The notes under the pieces were generated by a model, which was not told the origin of the DNA, made no database searches, and worked only from the letters and a program-made list of their open reading frames with translations. From Isoetes taiwanensis (Eukaryota > Streptophyta > Lycopodiopsida > Isoetales > Isoetaceae), in assembly GCA_021234155.1 (NCBI GenBank), contig JAJEKV010000078.1:1366001-1430000 (forward strand): a stretch of DNA of 64,000 nucleotides. Reading direction: 5' to 3'. A program made the position numbers and the translations under genes. Below, piece by piece: positions 11,651-23,060 of the stretch (its first letter is position 1; every line of letters starts with the position of its first letter).

Positions 11651-12196
11651 TAAGAGTAAGCTAATCGGGACGATTTTTCCGGTTTAGTCATGACGGCCGG
11701 CGTTAGCGGGGAGCGATAACCGAAAACTGGACCGTTCGCTTACTCTTACAATATCAAGCGGGAGTTTTTTTTTTCGAAATCGATTCAAGATCATCGATTC
11801 AAGCTTATGTTGGCGAGAAACAAGCCTATTTTTGCCCGATTAGGCTATTTTGTCGGATCAAGATCCTCTGATTCAACCTATGATGCTTGGGATTCATGCC
11901 TATTTTGCCGTTTCAAGCCTATTTTGCACAGATTCAAGCCTTCTCTAAAGATTTATGCCTATTTTGCATGATTCAAGCCTACTTTTACAAAGATTCAAGC
12001 CTTTTCTGCCGGATTCCAGCCTATTTTGTGGGAGGGCAAAACAGGATCTGAGAATGGAAAGAAGCCCGATGAGCAAATGTTACCTGTGCAGCAGGTAATC
12101 CGGCATAAATCGACCCGATTGTTATTCTGGATTGTTCGCCTATGCCACATGGCATCACGAAAATGCACCACTGTGAGAAAAAACGACCCGATTGTG
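11651..12196. mobile_element. 546-bp DNA element with 8-bp target duplication
   Basis: ATATTGTA occurs on both sides (11643..11650 and 12197..12204). At the matching sites 19617 and 52378 the flanks join directly, so this is an insertion. The ends are inverted repeats: AATCGGGACGATTTTTC near the left end against AATCGGGTCGTTTTTTC read inward from the right end. An 8-bp duplication is typical of hAT elements. A 98-bp sub-element at 11651..11748 has perfect 11-bp inverted ends, TAAGAGTAAGC. The interior (11785..12035) is built from degenerate copies of GATTCAAGCCTATTTTGC. No transposase is present. Confidence 0.7.
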
Positions 12197-12204
12197 ATAT
12201 TGTA

Positions 12205-13498
12205 TAGCCTACACCTAGTTAGCCTAATCACCCTATCACGAGATAAAGGACAAAATTCTACGAAATTGACTAACAACCAAAGGGGGCTCATGAGAATTAG
12301 CACCCACCTGCATGAATCAACACATTTCCTGAATGGAAGGTTATTTAAGCAAAGCATTGCGAGGTCCCTACCAACTCTCATTACTTCTATTAGGAAATTA
12401 CTTTGTGGTGCATATTCACTTTGTATGCTAGAATTTAATCCCTTCTTAAGAAGTTTAAATGTTAGCATCATCACTATAGCATCATCATGCTAAAACACTT
12501 TCTCCCAACCTTTCATCTGCGATCACCACACTGATACTATCGTGGCCTGAAAAGTTTTGAGTCCTAGAGAATGAGAATGTGCTATGCCTCGATATTTGTA
12601 ACAGACGAAATTATGGGTAGTAAGAACAGAATATAAGCAAGTCTATAGTACAAACAATGACCATGCTATCATTGACGTACTTTTGCTAGCGAGTAGAATA
12701 TGGAACTGACCGACTAATAACTAACCTGCATGTCATGGAAAAAACCCATCAATTTGTCTCTAAAGAAAACAATAGCACATTGTTATGTAAGCTAATGCAG
12801 AAGAAGTGCATTGAACAATTAAATACAGTTTTGCTTCAACATAATTAATGCATTTCCATAGAACAAGGCAGATGATTCTTTTTTTCCTTGATTAAAAATG
12901 GTGGAGGAATAGGTAAATGAACAAAGATACATTGGATTTCTTGTCAATCTTTTAATCGAGAGGACTGGCTTGTATGAATATTAAAACATACGCCATTGAA
13001 GGAATGTTTTAACCTTGAAACCCCTCAAAACGCCCCATGAATTGGAATGGAAAAGAAACAAAAAAAAAGGCGGAGGGGACAACCAAGAAGGGTACGTCTC
13101 CAAATCTCAATTGGAACATCTAAATAGTCGGATAGTTGTTAAAAATGTCTAAAAGGCAGGGCTAATAACCCTTTAACAAAAATAATAATAACATATACAT
13201 ATGTGATTGTATATGGAAAATTACCCATGGGCGCTAGGTAGGATAACGCGATCGTAGGTTGCCCTTGCAACTGTGTTGTAGATGGAGGCTTCTTCATCTT
13301 GTTTGTTATTGAGTGGTCTAATTCTCACCATGCCCTACCTAACATTTTTTATGACCAATGTGCATCTCCAACTCCACCCTACACTTCAGCATGGAAAAGA
13401 AATTCAAAGCAAAGACATCCAAGGCTTGAGAACATCCCTTGAAATGGAACCTCTCTTCTTTTATGCTAATTTACGTCGTACCAGAAGGATGTTGTGCT
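12205..13498. repeat. Modules R and Q, copy 1
   Basis: This matches 19625..21005, 24330..26750 (with a LINE inside) and 52385..53385 plus 55896..56235. R begins TAGCCTACACC and Q begins near TGATTGTATATGGAAAA. Overlapping ORFs on both strands at 11995..12493 come from R and are not genes: they recur only because the DNA is duplicated. Q stops abruptly at 13498, in GTTGTGCTC, where Pro-rich coding sequence begins. Confidence 0.8.
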
Positions 13499-13657
13499 CC
13501 ACCCCCTCCGCCTCCTCCACCTTCCACACGCAAGTATCTCCATCCACCTCCTCCCCCATCTCCAAAACATTCTCCACCAACCCCTAAACATCCACCTCCT
13601 GTGCAACCTCCACCACCCCCACCTACTCTAAAACATGTTTGCCTTCCAAATTATTGA
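13439..13657 (+). pseudogene. Chimeric ORF: Q leader fused to Pro-rich C-terminus
   Basis: Nineteen codons derived from module Q (MKWNLSSFMLIYVVPEGCC) run in frame into the last ~53 residues of the Pro-rich protein, identical to residues 114-166 of the intact gene including KHVCLPNY. The junction at about 13498 is clean: Q continues with AAGAATGG in the other copies, but here continues with CACCCCCTCCG. There is no signal peptide and no Cys domain, so it is most likely a rearrangement product. The in-frame fusion could be accidental. No TATA box is evident. Confidence 0.7.
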
Positions 13658-14456
13658 CCATAGTGTCATGGGAGCACTAATTAGTTTGTAAATTAATATT
13701 TTCTATTGTATAACTCAAACTATGGAAATAGAAAGTGTGCATCTCTTTGAATTGTTTGTTCATCGCCCACCTATGTAATATAAGATGAATCAGTGGTGTT
13801 CTTTGTTGCACATCCCATATCCCAATTAGTCCAATTGATGTTGAAAAGTTACTGCTCCTAATAAATCAATAACATTTTCTATAAAGAAACCATAAGATTT
13901 TCTAAAGGTAGTAAAGGGAGGTGTTGTATAACATGGCATATAAAGAGGATGCTAGAGTGGAAAATGGCATGTTCATGGCACTCGCTAATAATTTGGTTCG
14001 ATAGAAAAGCGTTAAATGTTTTCCAGCACTTTTCATAATTTTTGCACTTGAAATTGCCATTGAACAATACAATGTTTCAGTATTTGTCTCTTTTGATTAA
14101 AACCCTTGGACATGTTTCAGTATTTGTCTCTTTTGATTAAAATCCTTGCTTTTGTCCAACTCGCTTTATCATGAGCATAATGAAATGAAATAAGAATTTT
14201 TTCCTTTCTCCTCCAATGCTTCTATGATGTGATGACGATTGTATATTTTGGGACATGTTAAAACGAGTAGAAAAGCGTTCCGTGGGAAGATCTTACCATA
14301 AAAGTTATAGCATGTTTAGAAAATGGCCCTAATTTGGCCCCTTGTACATCAAGCAATAGTGCAAGAAATATGAAGTGAAGATGCAAATGAGCCCTTTTAA
14401 AGATGTGAACATATCTTGATGCAAGAACGTATGTTCTTATGTGTAACCTCCTGTTA
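13658..14456. repeat. Pro-rich gene 3' flank, second copy
   Basis: This is colinear with 27181..27936 throughout and with 11265..11650 over the first half. A direct duplication of ATGTTTCAGTATTTGTCTC occurs at 14069 and 14112, present once at the other site. It ends at CCTCCTGTTA, where the two copies diverge, so this marks the module end. The following stretch, 14457..14830, shows nothing recognisable. Confidence 0.7.
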
Positions 14457-14833
14457 GCCCCACTGCTAATTTCTTGATTTAACTTTACCTAGGCTAAATT
14501 GAATAGTAATTATATTGTTCCAAATGAGGGAAAAACTCCACAATTAGACTAGAAACAAACAACATTACCAAAACTAGGAAGTCCACAATTAGCCAAACAA
14601 CATTACCAAAACTAGAAAATACTGGTACCTTAAATGCAGGGGCATCATCTAAAGTATTCAACAAATATATGCCATTTGTACTTTGAAATATTTCACAAGA
14701 AAAAGTTCAATTCAATTTCTATCACTTTGCACATTTCAATTATCTTTTGGTATCCAATTCAATTAATATTAATATTACTTTGCCCTAATTTCCTTGCGCT
14801 TTTATTTCTTATAGCCTCTGGCGTGCCTTTTTG

Positions 14834-15250
14834 CTAGTTCGCACTTACAAATTCAGCTTTGATGGAGATCAATCCCCCTGAACCTGTCCTAGGCTTCCTC
14901 TTTCTTGCAGCAGCAGCATTCTTTTTGTCTTCATTTTCCTTCTTACTATCTTCCTTAAATAACTGCCACGCCTTCTCTTTCTTGCAATTTGTAGGTTTCC
15001 TCATTCTTGGATTTTCTCGTACCTGTTTCCTCAACTTATATCTACAATATATATGTACAATCCTTTAGAAAGTAAAGTATGAAAATGAACACCAAAAAAT
15101 AAGAATGTTTACCTATAATCGTTCCATTTCTTGCCAAGCCTTGACAAGACCCATCGGCTAGAGAAACCCGTGCCATAGTGGTTTTTCAAATCATAAAGGA
15201 CTCTTTACCAAAGGCCATGGTTGATGTATGTCATGGCAATGAAGTCTGAC
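14834..15250 (-). pseudogene. CACTA-type Transposase_24-like fragment
   Basis: Read on the minus strand, WVLSRLGKKWNDYR (about 15165..15115) is followed by a GT...AG intron (about 15113..15044). A second exon reads YKLRKQVRENPRMRKP, then KKEKAWQLF, KENEDKKNAAAARK and RTGSGG. The layout (a tryptophan-containing WNDYR/LRKQ segment, a W-containing helix, then a K/N/A/R-rich SxxNKxNR-like block and a TGSGG end) resembles the plant Ptta/En-Spm transposase family (Transposase_24). Only the C-terminal part remains. It lies 2 kb from DUF4218/DUF4216 sequence, the usual companion in CACTA transposons, though on the opposite strand. Gag-like or trihelix proteins are alternatives. Confidence 0.5.
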
Positions 15251-15794
15251 AAGTTCCATAGCATATCTCATAAACTTTTTTCCTTCTCCATCCATATGTA
15301 TCTGCCCTCCTTTATAAACACAAACCTGGCGCACACATCAAGCCAAATTTACATAAGGAGATCAAAACCCTAAGTTTATCAATTTAACCATGCCAAATTT
15401 TAGAGTTAATGTTCAGCGAGCATCTAAATGATGGAAGGCCAAAGGTGGCTACCAACTCACGTTCCAAATCAGCCAAAGGTGGACACCAACTCATACTGAC
15501 AGATTACAGGGTGTTATAGCAGTATTGGCAGCGTTTTCTAGCATAAAAAGTCAAGAACATTTCGACTGAAAGGTTGCAGAACTGGCTGAAACCTGCAGAT
15601 GCATTTGTTAGCTACATTCCACAAACTACACAACGAATTGACGAGGAATAGAATAGAATAGAATAGTTATAGTAAGAACGCAGCTTGAGCAGAGAGGAAT
15701 ATGCTAGGTAGTTAAGAATTTGAAGGAGAATAAAACGCTTCTGCATTATTAGTTGTCATGTCTGCAATATAAGCCAGATAAGCAGGTTACAATC

Positions 15795-15948
15795 ACTGCG
15801 ACCCAGAACAGCAACAAGTTCATCATTGCTTCAACAAATAACATTTTTGTACAGGAAGAAAACAATGGCATACCTGCAACCCAGAACAGCAACAAGTTCA
15901 TCATTAACAAATAACGGTTTTGTACAGGAAGAAAACAATGGCATAAAA
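15795..15948. repeat. Tandem duplication, 78-bp unit
   Basis: Two adjacent copies share CCCAGAACAGCAACAAGTTC and GTACAGGAAGAAAACAATGG, starting near 15795 and 15873. A short TAGAA microsatellite lies just upstream at about 15647..15666. The rest of 15260..16240 shows no gene. Confidence 0.75.
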
Positions 15949-16261
15949 GTTCAAGAGATTTTATGGATAAAAGAATGGAGGTATTTTACCCATTGAGAAG
16001 CCAATGGTGCTTTACATCTTAACCATTTTTGCGCCAAATCAGGCGTTTTAAATCTTTGCCTTTTCTTGTATGGCCCCAAAGTGGTGTAACTTACGTAAAA
16101 AAGACACTAGTTGGGCCACTTCAAGCTGTAAGGGTTTACCATTGAATTGAGCCAGCACTAGATAGGAGAAAAATTAAATCCTTCCAATTGAGGCCATTCA
16201 TCTGCTCGCAAATCCAGCATGCATCTTTTGTGAGCCATAGAGGGCTGCAGGTTTCAGCATG

Positions 16262-16690
16262 TCAAATACATGAGCCTTTATGAGTGTCCTTGAAAGCATT
16301 GTTTTCCAATTTGGGCGTAAGGTTTATCCCTGGCAATCTAGATTGGGCAGCACTTTTCAACCTAAAAAGGGGTACCTTTTCGATCTTGCAAAAGGCATCC
16401 ATCAAAGTATTGTAAGTAACCACATCCGCATCACACTTGTCTTCCATCATTTTCTGATATAGTTGCTCAGCTTTCTGAACATTGCCAGCCTTACAAGCTC
16501 CATCTATGAGCCTATTATATGTCACAACATTGGGAGCGCAATCACTTTGGGCCATTTCCTGCACAATGCTTTCTGCTTCATCGATTTTCCCATTTTTGCA
16601 AAAACCATGAATAACGGTATTATAAGAGACAATAGATGGCTGGCAGCCATTTTCATTCAATTTACTTAAGAAATATTGTGCTTTTGGAAA
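16262..16690 (-). pseudogene. PPR protein fragment
   Basis: The minus-strand frame opens near 16690 (FPKAQYFLSKLNENGCQPS) and contains two full P-type pentatricopeptide repeats and part of a third: VSYNTVIHGFCKNGKIDEAE, VVTYNRLIDGACKAGNVQKA and VVTYNTLMDAFCKIEKV. PPR proteins bind organellar RNA one base per repeat. Plant PPR genes usually have ten or more repeats plus a targeting peptide, so this is a small internal piece. After CKIEKV the similarity stops, although the frame stays open for about 38 codons. It sits between CACTA-like parts and may have been captured by that element. Confidence 0.85.
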
Positions 16691-17029
16691 ATGCTATGAT
16701 GAATATGACATTTATAAAGGATTAACCTAAATGCAACATCAAAACAACAGCTTTGTTGCCAGTAGCAATTTTGTTAGAAACTATACCACAATCACATATG
16801 AGTGGAACAGATTATGTATAGCAGGCAAATCGGCTTTGATCTGGACAGCGAAGTGATTCTTCTAGATCTACTTGAGATTGTTGGATCTGAAAGTACTGTT
16901 CCATTACATTTGGGATGCCAAAACCAAGTATGCAGAAGATAGGAAAGTTACAGATAGTATGTCAAGACAGGTTTTTTTCAATTCATTGTAGAAAACTTTA
17001 TTAATTGCAAAATTTGTTTATAAAATTTC

Positions 17030-18568
17030 ACATCGTAGGTGGGTTTCATTGAAGGAAATTAATGCCTCTGATATACCAAAGATGGAGGTTGAAGTTGTTG
17101 AGTTATTATGCATCTTAGAGCGAGAGTTACCTGCCAGCTTCTTTGATCTTCAAGTGCATCTTCTTGTACATCTTCCAGAGGAGATTGGTTTGGTTGGACC
17201 AGCTCCAGGACATTGGATGTTCTTAAAAAGGTTTTGTTCGTCAAATGGCTAGGCCAGAAGGGTGCATGGCAGAAGGACATTTGGTGCAGGAGATCCTTTT
17301 CTTTATGACTGATGCCACCACATCAATACACGAGGATGCCTCGCATATATGGAAGAAAGAACAACGTGTGGAGAATATGGGAGAAATCCTTGAAGGTCTT
17401 GGGGTAGAGCGCAACCTTGATGATGAGATGTATTTGCAGATAAATAAGTTTGTGATGGCAAACTGTGATAGTCTCGATAAATGGTGAGAAAAGTATGAGA
17501 TTGCACGAAAAAATGATGACGATGCTAGAAGACATCAAGTCCCAGCAAAAAGATCTCGTCGTGGAAAACGCTCAAAGCACATATGTGGGCCTGAGAAGTT
17601 GCCTAACATCATGCCACGAGAGTGGTTAATAGGTCAGCTGGAAGAGGACCAAGAGAAGGGCATTGAAATTTCACGACATGACTATAACGTAGCAGTTGGA
17701 TGTTCAAGGAAGGTATGTTGCAATCTTTTGCACTACATTTAAGATATCTTTTGTGTTGATCATGGTAATAACATGTGCATTTGCAGGCAAGATTCCACAC
17801 ATCCATGTGGGCATAGGGCCAGCATTTTCGTGTTGCGAGCATTGACAAGGGTAGGGTTACGTATGATTGTGGCATTGCAGCGTGTTTTGAGCAAAAGAGT
17901 CAATCCTCTATAAGGGACAACCAGCCAGTAGATAGCGATCTCAATAATGTCTGTTATTTGATCAAATAACAGACATTATTGAAGTTGATTTCCGTTCCTT
18001 CAAAGTGAATGTTTTGAAGGCAAGATAGTTCAAAGCATCTTATCGAGGAAGAAATCGCACAATGAGGCAACATCCTTCAGGTTTTTATAAGGTGAACTCC
18101 ACTCAATTCTTGAGAGACATGGACGAGCCTTTTGTTTTTCCAAGGCAAGTTGAACAAGTCTTTTTTCATAAGAACCAGAAAGATAATGATTGGTGGATTG
18201 TGGTTCATGCGACCCCTACATCTCATCGTATGATTGATCCATTAACTTTGAATGATCATTCCTTTGATGAAGTGAACGAGGCAAGTCCTTGTACACTTGA
18301 GACCGATGTTGATGAAACCGATATTCTAGAACATGACCTGAATGACATGCAGAGAACTCAAGATGATCAAGATCCAATTGAGAATGACGTTTTACTTTCG
18401 CCAATGCAATCCCCAAATCATGTTGTTATGGATTATGAAGTTGACGAGAATGTTGAAGTTGAAAGTGTACCGCAACATCTACTGCATCTACAACTTGGTG
18501 GTGATGAGTTGGAGGATATTGAACAAGATGTAATAGACGAGGCATCACTTGCAAGTTTGGCATTGTAA
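17030..18568 (+). pseudogene. CACTA transposase C-terminal part (DUF4218 + DUF4216)
   Basis: Exon 1 follows a splice acceptor (ATCGTAG, 17033..17039). It has VVELLCILERELPASFFDLQ and HLLVHLPEEI, typical of DUF4218, with ARPEGCMAEGHL and an acidic tail following after frame changes. A lysine/arginine stretch (RSRRGKRSK) and WLIGQLEEDQ end it before an intron at about 17713..17786. The last part has IEVDFRSFKVNVLKA, FYKVNSTQFL and DEPFVFPRQVEQVFF, typical of DUF4216, then an acidic C-terminus to the stop at 18568. This arrangement is known from En/Spm-type TNP2 transposases. The catalytic Transposase_21 domain upstream is missing. Stops at 17249 and 17485 and a frame change at the palindrome at 17941 show that it is broken. 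Confidence 0.85.
17941..17982. repeat. Perfect 42-bp palindrome
   Basis: Two 21-base arms (TCAATAATGTCTGTTATTTGA and its exact reverse complement) meet without a spacer. The right arm is the expected DUF4216 coding sequence (TDIIEV), so the left arm looks like a newly made inverted copy. It can form a perfect hairpin or cruciform. Confidence 0.95.
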
Positions 18569-18845
18569 CTGCTTTGAAGCTATATAAATATTTTATTTAT
18601 CTATTTGCATTTAAAAGTTATGTGCAATAATACTTTTCTCTATATGAACGATGGCCAATTTCATATGTAGATAATAGTAAGTATTGATTCAAATATGCAG
18701 TTCTAATGTTAAATACATGAAATCTTATGACCTTAGATGTGACTATGGATTGACATAAAGATTGACAATAATGATGAGTGACAATATGGGTGATATTAGT
18801 AGCAACAACTGTTATGGCACAACTGTTATTGGCATATACTATTGG

Positions 18846-19225
18846 CAGGGAACAATGCGCTTTCAGGCGCATGTAAGAAGGCAATCAACATGTTTGAAAG
18901 CGGATATGATTTGTGCCAATGTATACCACCTAGTAGCACTTGCGACTCTAGTTGCTTCAATGAGTATGTGAAAGTCGTTACAAAGGCTAGAAGCAAAGAT
19001 TTCATTGCAGGTTGTGGATATAAAACAATTTCGCCACCATCCTCACATCCCCCACCTCCTAGGCATTCACCACCCCCTCGCCTCCTCCACCTTCCACGCA
19101 TAGTATCTGCATTCGCCTCCTCCCCCATCTCCAAGACATTCTCCACCAACCCCTAAACGTCCACCTCCTGTGCAACCTCCACCGCCCCCACCTACTCTAA
19201 AACATGTTTGCCTTCAAAATTATTG
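18846..19225 (+). pseudogene. Pro-rich protein, 5'-truncated and frameshifted copy
   Basis: Sequence equivalent to codon 41 of the intact gene starts abruptly at a GCAGGGAACAATGCG junction after CACTA-flank sequence. The cysteine domain from SGAC to AGCGYK is kept with few changes (Q57 to E, H60 to Y, Y74 to S, G89 to S). A one-base loss in the proline codons near 19078 shifts the frame, so the KHVCLPNY end is out of frame and has a further change (CCTTCAAAA for CCTTCCAAA). There is no signal peptide or promoter. Confidence 0.85.
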
Positions 19226-22200
19226 ACCATAGCGTCATGGGAGCACTAATTAGTTTGTAAATTAATATTTTCTATTGTATAACTCAAACTATGGAAATAG
19301 AAAGTGTGCATCTCTTTGAATTTTTTATTCATCGCCCGCCTGTGTAATATAAGATGAATACGTGGTGTTCTTTGTTGCACATCTCATATCCTCCAATTGA
19401 TGTTGAAAAGTTACTACTCCTAATAAATCAATGTCATTTTCTATAAAGGAACCATAAGGTTTTCTAAAGGTAGTAAAGGGAGGTATTGTATAACATGGCA
19501 TATAAAAAGGACGCTAGAGTGGAAAATGGCATGTTCATGGCACTTGCTAATAATTTGGTTTGATAGAAAACGTTAAATATTTTCCAGCACTTTTCATAAT
19601 TTTTGCACTTGAAATTGCCATATTGTACTAGCCTACACCTAGTTAGCCTAATCACCCTATCACTAGATAAAGGACAAAATTCTAGTACATAATTGACTAA
19701 CAACCAAAGGGGGCTCATGAGAATCAATAGCCACCTGCATGAATCAACACATTTGCTGAATGGGAGGTTACTTAAGCAAAACATTGCGAGGTCCCTACCA
19801 ACTCTCATTACCTCTATTAGGAAATTACTTTGTGGTGCATATTCACTTTGTATGCTAGAATTTAATCATGTCTTAAGAAGTTTGGATGTTAGCATCATCA
19901 CTATAGCATCACCACACTTTCTCCCAACCTTTCATGTGCGATCACCACACTCATACTATCATGGCCTGAAAAGTTTTGAGTCCTAGAGAATGAGAATATG
20001 CTATGCCTCGATATTTGTAACAGTAGTAAGAACAGAATATAAGCAAGTCTATAGTATAAACAATGACCATGCTATCATTGACTTACTTTTGCTAGCGAGT
20101 AGAATATGGAACTGACCTACTAATAACTAACCTGCATGTCATGGAAAAAAGCCATCAATTTGTCTCTAAAGAACAAAGATGACACAGACATGCAACAATA
20201 GCACATTGGTATGTAAGATAATGCGGAAGAAGTGCATTGAACAATTAAATACAGTTTTGCTTCAACATAATTAATGCATTTCCATAGAACAAGGTAGATG
20301 ATTCTTTTTTTCCTTGATTAAAACTGGAGGAGGAATGGGTAAATGAATAAAGATACATTGGATTTCTTGTCGATCTTTTAACCGAGACTGGCCTGTATGA
20401 ATATTAAAACATAAGCCATTGAAGGAATGTTTTAATCTTGAAACCTCTCAAGAAGCCCCATGAATTGGAATGGAAAAGAAATAAAAAAAAAAGGCGGAGG
20501 GGACAACCAGGAAAGGTATGTCTCCAAATCTGATTTGGAACATCTAAATAGCCGGACGCATTAGTAGTTAAAAATGTTTAAAGGCAGGGCTAGTAATCCT
20601 TTAACGAAAAATAATAATAACATATACATATGTAATTGTATATGGAAAATTAGAAGGGTTGTTTTTTTTTTTTGGGGGTGATGAGGGGGTGGTTGCTAGG
20701 TGGGGATAACGCATTGTAGGTTGCCCTTGCATGTTGTGTTGTAGATGGAGGCTTCTTCATCTTGTCTGTTATTGAGTGGTCTAATTCTCACCATGTCCTA
20801 GATCCCTACCTAACATTTTTTTATGACTAGTAACCTACTACAAAATTGTTTGTAGTGGTTCCAATGTGCATCCCCAACTCCACCCTACACTTCAGCATGG
20901 AAAAGAAATTCAAAGCAAAGAAATCTAAGGCTTGGGAACATTCCTTGAAATGGGACCTCTCTCCTTTAAATATGCTAATTTACGTCGTACCAGAAGGATG
21001 TTGTGCTCAAGAATGGAAGCCTTAAGAAGGATGTTGTGCTCAAGAATGGAAGCATTAACAGCTATTATTCGGGCAGGTTTACTCCACTAAGTCTTGAACT
21101 CCAATATTCTACTAAAATATTATTTTGTGTCCGCCTTAACTTTTCGTGTTTTTGCTGAATTTGTCTTGCTCCTCTTCGAGAGATTTGATTGATCTCTATT
21201 CAATGGCCAAGAAAGGGCAAATCCATACTAGTGCTTGCTCCTCACCGCCACCTGTCAAAGAAACAAAACAAAGAATTATGTATGAAGATGGGGATGTGAT
21301 CCTTGCAAAGCATCTTTGTAAAAAACATGCAAAGGCCTTCATTTTGGAACTGGCTAGTTGTGTAAAAGAGGTATGCATAACTGCATCTAAGGGAAGAAGT
21401 GATCTATAAGATTGTTTATTAGAAGAATTGGGTTGCAAATCACCATATCTCTAAGTATATTGCCAGAGCTTTTGCTCTTCATTGAAGTGGAATAACTACT
21501 GACTAAAAAGGTTTGGCAAACACTTCCAAATACATGGCTAAGGAATAAGAAATTATAGAGGATCATTTGATTATGTAATCCACAAATATGAAGGTGCGAA
21601 TTTTGCGACAGGTTCAACTTCCCAAAAAGTTATACTTCGTAAGTTAATTTATGGTCGAAAAGATCTGTAGGAAGCAAAGAAATAACAATCTTTTTCTTTA
21701 ATCGACAAAGTCCATTTAAAGGAGCACTACAACGTTAACATATTGTGCAATATGAACAAGGAAAGAATCATGCAGAGTATTGCATAGTGAAGAGATAAAA
21801 TTGAAAGTTGAGAAACTAAAAATTATTTGATCTTGGATCATAATAATAACCCCATTTGAAGTTATCTAATCTTAATAGTCTAAAGTATTCAGGTTTATGT
21901 ATCAATAAGCATGCCAAAGCATATGTTAGAAAACAGATACCTTGCAAAACCACAGCTATCTAGCAGAGTTTATTAGAGCAACCCCTCTCATTTATGGTGC
22001 TATTTAAGCGCACTTTCTTCCTTATCCAATTGCCTTCTAGAGAAATTCAGATGGCAACAGCCTAGCAATCAAATACTTCCTCGAGAACGTGACTAATTAC
22101 AATGCCATCCAATAGCATCGAAATATAGCACCACAATGATCACCCAAACCCTTAGAAAGACCTGATATTTTCATACCGAGAGATAACTGATCTAGCATTT

Positions 22201-22340
22201 TTTCTGTTCTTTTCTTTTCTCTCTCCCTTTTTTTTTCACTCATTGATTCTCTATACCCAGTAGAAATTCTTACAATATAACTTTGAGATTCATTTCTTAC
22301 CAGCATCAGAGATGAATCCTCTTGTGAACATACCACGCAG
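19226..22340. repeat. Modules P-flank, R, Q and S, copy 2
   Basis: This uninterrupted reference copy matches P-flank at 11265, R at 12205, 24330 and 52385, Q at 13200, 26400 and 55896, and S at 56530..57532 and 58239..58530. A 33-base direct repeat containing AAGGATGTTGTGCTCAAGAA occurs in tandem at about 20994 and 21027. It carries no recognisable intact gene; see the separate entry for the conserved ORF in S. Confidence 0.8.
21146..21409 (+). other. Conserved short ORF in module S
   Basis: The ORF contains MAKKGQIHTSACSSPPPVKE followed by TKQRIMYEDGDVILAKHL. The same frame is kept at 56571..56822 through HLRKKHAK before it diverges. The segment RIMYEDGDV recalls the beta-strand of Tudor-like domains in plant PDS5 cohesin proteins, but the match is too short to assign. 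The similarity may only reflect the recent duplication. Confidence 0.3.
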
Positions 22341-23060
22341 CAGGTCTAAGGGATGGGAAGTACGATGCTCATTATGATATAGAGGATATTGAAGGTAATA
22401 ACCAAGCTAGAAGGGAGGAAAAATATGCTTTCAGATAGTTTGCAAGCAAATTCATCTGAGGATATCCAATACAAGGACTGAGTTTGAGAAAGTAAAAGAT
22501 TGCATTTGAAGACAATCAAGTAACTTTTGGTGTTTCGAAGTACAGAGTACAAGATCTCATTTTGAGTAGAAATGACAAGGAGCAGCAATTAGTTATGCTT
22601 AATAGAAGGATAACATAGAAATATGTAGCACAATAACAGGGGGTTCCAGGGGGATTTCATATGGATGTAAAAGACAATTTTTGAAACTATAGACCATATC
22701 CTAAAAACAATTGAGTGGGTCATTATAAAAAAAAAAAAATATATAGATTTAAAAAAAAAAATAATGACATTAGCTCATTGGTTATGTTGGTCAAAGTAGT
22801 CTTATTAGGACATTGAGTTATTTTGCTAGAGGTTCGAGCCCCCCTATTTCATATTCTAAAACTTAGGCAAAGTCTATAGAAGCTCGATATTCCATCAAAA
22901 CCTTGAGCAAACTCGTATTTCATACTTTAAAATCATAGGTGCCCCCAATCATAAATGATCATAAGCGAAATGAGAGGTGCCAGGAGCTCCAACGTACGAT
23001 CTGGGCTGTAGGATCGACGGATCCGACGACTGTGGTAGTACAGGGTGCACTTCGTTTAGA
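22341..23060. repeat. Module U, copy 2
   Basis: The part from ATAACAGGGGG (about 22635) to GGTGCACTTCG (about 23060) matches 34840..35163 plus 40635..40725, and 40740..41165. The left part matches 58530..58919. It holds a SINE-like tRNA-related segment at 22763..22845. Confidence 0.75.
22763..22845 (+). repeat. tRNA-derived SINE-like segment
   Basis: TTAGCTCATTGG resembles a Pol III A box with one mismatch, and GGTTCGAGCCC, about 57 bases on, resembles a B box. Equivalent segments lie at 34975..35050 and 40868..40945. No complete cloverleaf is evident, so this is a tRNA-related retroposon body rather than a tRNA gene. Confidence 0.5.

Noticed and set aside
11785-12035. Irregular array of GATTCAAGCCTATTTTGC units, considered as a CRISPR-like or satellite array
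   Set aside because: The units are degenerate and spacing is irregular without uniform spacers. It lies inside a plant DNA transposon.
11995-12493. Overlapping 155- and 159-codon ORFs on both strands
   Set aside because: They cover the junction of a transposon insertion and module R. The R part recurs at 19693, 24336 and 52384 only because the DNA is duplicated, and both strands are open equally.
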